A stretch of 64,000 nt of DNA from CAZIGK01 sp964538615 (GTDB lineage Bacteria; Pseudomonadota; Alphaproteobacteria; Rickettsiales; RI-342). The notes below the pieces were generated by a model. The model did not search any database. It worked only from the letters and a program-made list of their open reading frames with translations, and was not told where the DNA came from. The DNA is taken from contig CAZIGK010000009.1 in the NCBI GenBank assembly GCA_964538615.1, forward strand, positions 23,367-87,366. Reading direction: 5' to 3'. Made by a program: the position numbers and the translations under genes. Shown piece by piece: positions 61,286-64,000 of the stretch; positions within the stretch are counted from its first letter, which is position 1; every line of letters starts with the position of its first letter.

Positions 61286-62637
61286 GATGCATCTCCTTCC
61301 GGTTCCTGTTGCGCCGTGGCGGGCATCAGCCGTTCCACTTCAGCCTGCGCCAGATGATAGGCCAGTAGTGCCTGTAGATAATTTTGCCGCAGGTTAAACA
61401 GGCTGCGGCGTGCATCCTGCACATCCCAGAACGCCAACCGCCCCTCTGCATACGCACGTCTTGCCCGCGCAAACAACCGCTCTGCCGCAGGCAACATCGC
61501 ATCGCGCAGGGTCACCGCCTGATGGTAACTGTTGCGCTGCTTGTCCAACCATAGAAATGCCTGATTACGCAACTGCAAATGCGCGGCCTCTGCCTCGTAA
61601 CTCACCTGCTGAGCTTGTGCCTTCGCTGCCCGAATATTCCCACGGTTCATCTGAAATACGGGAATAGGCACCGTCACTGCGGCCACTAATGCCTGATCGC
61701 CAGTCGTACGTAAATCACGTACGCCCAGCATCACTTTCGGGTTAGGTACCGCCTGCGCTTCCTGCAAGTCTGTCCAGGCTTCCTGCTGCTGCTGGCGTGT
61801 TTGCCACTGCTGCATATCCGGCAGTTGCATCAACCCGCGCTCTACAGCCTCTTCTTCCGGTGGCGTACGTAGATCCGCAAACCCTTCTTGCGGAGGGATA
61901 ATCTGCTCCTCATGCCCTCCCCACAGGCTCACCAATGTGTGCCGCGCATGCTGCACTTCCCGCAAGGCTGTCTGTTCCGCAAGCTGTGCTTCTGCGATCA
62001 ACAATTCCGCTTTGGCCAATTGCATATCCGGCTCACGGGCGGCGGCCACCCGCTGCCCCACCGTGCGCTGCATGGCCTCTGCCAGTTGCCGCTGTTCAAC
62101 CGCCAACATATGCACCTGATACGCCGCCACCCACTGGTAATATGCTACCCGCACATCCCGTATCAGGTCGCGCCGCGCTATATCTCTGGCATATTGGCTA
62201 CCCACCATGGCCTGTTCTGCCATACGGCTACGGTGATTGCGCTTGCCAGCGGTTTCCAGTTCCTGTTGCAGGCTGTAGGTCACTTCCGCCTGCTCCACCC
62301 CTTGATACCGACCACTTCCCGCAACATTTTCCAGCAGTACATCCCATTGCGGGTTCGGGCGATACCCTGCCTGCTCCTGTAGCCCTTTCGCCGCCTGTAC
62401 CGCTTGCCCTGCTGCCCGCAAGGTCGGGGCATGTGCCAAGGCCTTGTCCACGGCTTGCTGCAAGTTCATCACGGCATCCGGCATGGCTATATCTGCTGTT
62501 GTTGCTGTTGCCTTTTCTTCTTTTGCAACAGCATTCGGCACGGCTTTTGCCGCCATGACCGCCGCCGATGACCCCATACCTGTCCATAGCATGGGTATCA
62601 TGCCATACAGCAGCAGGTGTCGTGTATATAATCGCAT
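61282..62637 (-). CDS. czcC: CzcC-type outer-membrane efflux protein
   Basis: 451 residues from ATG 62637 (GGAAAG upstream). Signal region (LLLYGMIPMLWTGMGSSAAV), then the repeated TolC-like helices (MNLQQAVDKALAHAPTLRAA; GYRPNPQWDVLLENVAGSGR; YSLQQELETAGKRNHRSR) and the second repeat (QAVPNPKVMLGVRDLRTTGD; AEGRLAFWDVQDARRSLFNL). It forms the outer-membrane exit duct. First gene of czcCBA. Confidence 0.9.
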   Translation of the reverse strand: MRLYTRHLLLYGMIPMLWTGMGSSAAVMAAKAVPNAVAKEEKATATTADIAMPDAVMNLQQAVDKALAHAPTLRAAGQAVQAAKGLQEQAGYRPNPQWDVLLENVAGSGRYQGVEQAEVTYSLQQELETAGKRNHRSRMAEQAMVGSQYARDIARRDLIRDVRVAYYQWVAAYQVHMLAVEQRQLAEAMQRTVGQRVAAAREPDMQLAKAELLIAEAQLAEQTALREVQHARHTLVSLWGGHEEQIIPPQEGFADLRTPPEEEAVERGLMQLPDMQQWQTRQQQQEAWTDLQEAQAVPNPKVMLGVRDLRTTGDQALVAAVTVPIPVFQMNRGNIRAAKAQAQQVSYEAEAAHLQLRNQAFLWLDKQRNSYHQAVTLRDAMLPAAERLFARARRAYAEGRLAFWDVQDARRSLFNLRQNYLQALLAYHLAQAEVERLMPATAQQEPEGDAS

Positions 62638-62814
62638 CGTTAAACGCTTTCCGTGCGCACATCCCTTTGTCCGGCAGAGATACAACCGCCAGACATCCCG
62701 ATGTCTCACCTATGAAGGGTATCATGTAACCCGCCCTGCTCTCTCCATGCAACCAACGACCATCGCCTCATCGCATCAGAGTCCCATATCGGACGGCATG
62801 CCTATGGGATCCGT

Positions 62815-63207
62815 CTATAGCTCTCGACGAGGAGGGCGCGCCGGAGGCTCCGCCGTGTGGAACATCACAGCGGCGGTCATCATACGTGCATCGGTTTGCT
62901 GACGCATGGCCGGAAGATACATCTGCATGCCACAAGGCACATCAAATGCGGCATGCTGATGGTGCGTCCTTTCGCACTCTCCATCGTCCAGTGCTGTGGC
63001 ATCTGTTGTGGCGTCCGTTATCGGTTCTAACGCAATAGCCGCATGACCATGGCTCTCCACCGCATGCGAGGAGGAAACATTGCCCTGCCAAAGCAACTGG
63101 CCATCGCTATGACACATACCGCTGGCGCCATCTATCGCCTGATGCAGAACAGGAATATTCAGCACCAGCCAACCAGCCAATAATAGACGCAAAAACAGCT
63201 TTTTCAT
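62815..63207 (-). CDS. Cys/His-rich exported protein upstream of czcCBA
   Basis: 130 residues from ATG 63207. Signal peptide (MKKLFLRLLLAGWLVLNI), then scattered Cys and His: GMCHSDGQLLW, SSHAVESHGHAA, GECERTHHQHAAFDVPCGMQ. It resembles small periplasmic metal-binding proteins of the CzcI/DUF2946 sort that precede czc or cus operons. It lies 177 bp before czcC on the same strand. The family call is tentative; metal binding is inferred from composition. No strong ribosome site; ATG 63243 is an alternative start. Confidence 0.5.
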   Translation of the reverse strand: MKKLFLRLLLAGWLVLNIPVLHQAIDGASGMCHSDGQLLWQGNVSSSHAVESHGHAAIALEPITDATTDATALDDGECERTHHQHAAFDVPCGMQMYLPAMRQQTDARMMTAAVMFHTAEPPARPPRREL

Positions 63208-63349
63208 GATGCACATCATACCCAAGGGCGTTCCCGCTGGCAAATGGAAACCTCAGTGCACACATACCTTCCCGAACACCGCTTGATTCCCCTTCATACT
63301 GGCGATATTTTGGCCACCGTTTTTCATAATTTATGCAGGATATTCCTCA

Positions 63350-63724
63350 ATGCTTGGCTATATTACCCTCGGTACCAATAACTTGCCCCGCGCCGCAGCA
63401 TTTTATGATACACTCCTCGGCGCGATGGGTGCCAGACGCAGCTTTGAATTTGAACGTGGCATTGCATGGGCAAATGGAGAAGGAACCTCTCTGGGATTGC
63501 TAACACCTTTTGATGGCCAACCTGCCACCATCGGCAACGGCGTTATGGTGGCATTACAATGCGCCCATATAGCAGACGTAGACCGCCTTCATTCTCTGGC
63601 TATATCACTGGGCGCGGCAGATGAAGGCAAACCTGGGGAACGTTGGCCGGGCTTTTATGCAGGCTATTTCAGGGATTTAGATGGAAATAAATTGAATGTT
63701 TTTTGCATGCAGCTCACTTCCTAG
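63350..63724 (+). CDS. VOC (glyoxalase/bleomycin-resistance fold) family protein
   Basis: 124 residues. GYITLGTNNLPRAAAFYDTL at the start and YAGYFRDLDGNKLNVFCM at the end are the two beta-alpha-beta units of the vicinal oxygen chelate fold; the final Asp-Gly-Asn-Lys-x-Asn is the usual signature. Many members are lyases or dioxygenases acting on small molecules; no substrate is evident. Divergent from the Cys/His-rich gene. It ends 21 bp before copy B of the palindromic repeat. Confidence 0.85.
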   Translation: MLGYITLGTNNLPRAAAFYDTLLGAMGARRSFEFERGIAWANGEGTSLGLLTPFDGQPATIGNGVMVALQCAHIADVDRLHSLAISLGAADEGKPGERWPGFYAGYFRDLDGNKLNVFCMQLTS

Positions 63725-63745
63725 ATTCTGTCGTCCAATTCGCTA

Positions 63746-63890
63746 GGTTCAATCACTATTTAGTGGAGAATGTGGCGAAAATGCTAGATTTCGAGAACCG
63801 GAAGTTCCAGTGTACCTAAATGTACATGAAAGCCGGAGGCGCAGAAATTCAGCATTTGCAATCCATTAAATGCTAAATGGCGATTGAACC
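63746..63890. repeat. Palindromic repeat, copy B (145 bp)
   Basis: Ends GGTTCAATCAC and GCGATTGAACC are the same as in copy A. ATGCTAGATTTC pairs with GAAATTCAGCAT; TGTAC/GTACA forms an inner stem. It keeps the pairing of copy A with different bases in the arms. It lies between the VOC gene and a converging partial gene. Confidence 0.85.
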
Positions 63891-63944
63891 TAGTGCATCA
63901 TTTCCTTCATCATATGTGCAACCACCTGAGAATGGAGCAAATAC

Positions 63945-64000
63945 CTACTGACCGTTTGGGGTATAGGTCACAGAGCCACCACGCGTATTACCGCCAGGCC
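63945..64000 (-). CDS. C-terminal end of an unidentified gene (truncated by window)
   Basis: On the minus strand one frame reads PGGNTRGGSVTYTPNGQ and then a TAG at 63945-63947. The Gly/Thr/Asn-rich end looks like the C-terminus of an exported or surface protein. Only 17 residues are visible, so this is tentative. Confidence 0.35.
   Translation of the reverse strand, partial: PGGNTRGGSVTYTPNGQ

Noticed and set aside
56764..62637. Copper/silver Cus system
   Set aside because: The pump has the DFG-x3-DGAV-x2-VEN signature of divalent-cation pumps and the adaptor has the CzcB-type N-domain and His-rich tail, so Czc is the better name.
63746..63890. Repeat copies as small protein genes
   Set aside because: No open frame is shared between copies, while base pairing is; they are not coding.
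1..64000. CRISPR arrays, tRNA or rRNA genes, IS elements, prophage
   Set aside because: No regularly spaced repeats, no T-loop GTTCRANYC cloverleaf, no rRNA-like stretch, and no transposase, integrase or phage genes were found.

Overview
The window is a gene-dense bacterial chromosome segment of about 64 kb. The gene set points to an alphaproteobacterium: a fused IspD-IspF enzyme, an Irr-type Fur regulator, an NDUFS4-type complex I accessory subunit, DUF2336, DUF4167 and DUF2610 proteins, an LdtR-like MarR regulator, NtrY, and the lysC-ptsP-prfA-prmC-DUF4167 gene order. DUF2610 and a NrdA without an ATP cone also occur in Rickettsiales-like and other deep alphaproteobacterial lineages. I cannot place the organism below class. 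I see no rRNA, tRNA, IS element, prophage or CRISPR array.

Layout. 1-7.3 kb: the 3' end of a TAXI-type solute receptor gene, cytochrome b561, a three-gene stretch of poorly known proteins (DUF2170, an unrecognised 654-residue protein, DUF2610), an NDUFS4-like gene and a nucleoside deaminase. 7.3-11 kb: a TAXI-TRAP transporter pair. 11-15.3 kb: dusB, a free-standing Fis/NtrC-C-terminal-like protein, ntrY and a MarR regulator. 15.4-19.4 kb: ispDF, two unknown proteins and irr. 19.4-24.4 kb: a flavin oxidoreductase, polA and a lipoprotein. 24.5-27.2 kb: the two subunits of succinyl-CoA:3-ketoacid CoA-transferase, separated by a duplicated intergenic element. 27.2-37.2 kb: hisI, folE, yqgE, a DsbD/ScsB protein, DUF2336, NAD kinase, a soluble lytic transglycosylase, pterin dehydratase and dapA. 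37.3-41.9 kb: a hicAB toxin-antitoxin operon with an unknown third gene, clpB and DUF3108.

42.1-52.8 kb is one long leftward block: a nitrilase-family amidase, lysC, a second nitronate-monooxygenase-like gene, ptsP, a RodZ-like gene, hisS, prfA, prmC and DUF4167. Many of its genes overlap or abut, so translational coupling is likely. 52.8-56.6 kb is the ribonucleotide reductase locus. Its promoter carries a DnaA box and two NrdR-like boxes 32 bp apart. A 64-residue ORF and several hairpins lie between nrdA and nrdB. 56.7-63.2 kb is a czcCBA heavy-metal efflux operon with a Cys/His-rich exported protein upstream.

The most unusual signal is a family of about 145-bp imperfect palindromes with inverted ends (GGTTCAATCAC / GCGATTGAACC). 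Three long copies (28427, 41999, 63746) and one short remnant (18618) all lie between converging genes. The long stem pairs in each copy although the sequence differs, which suggests a mobile or structured element acting at 3' ends.
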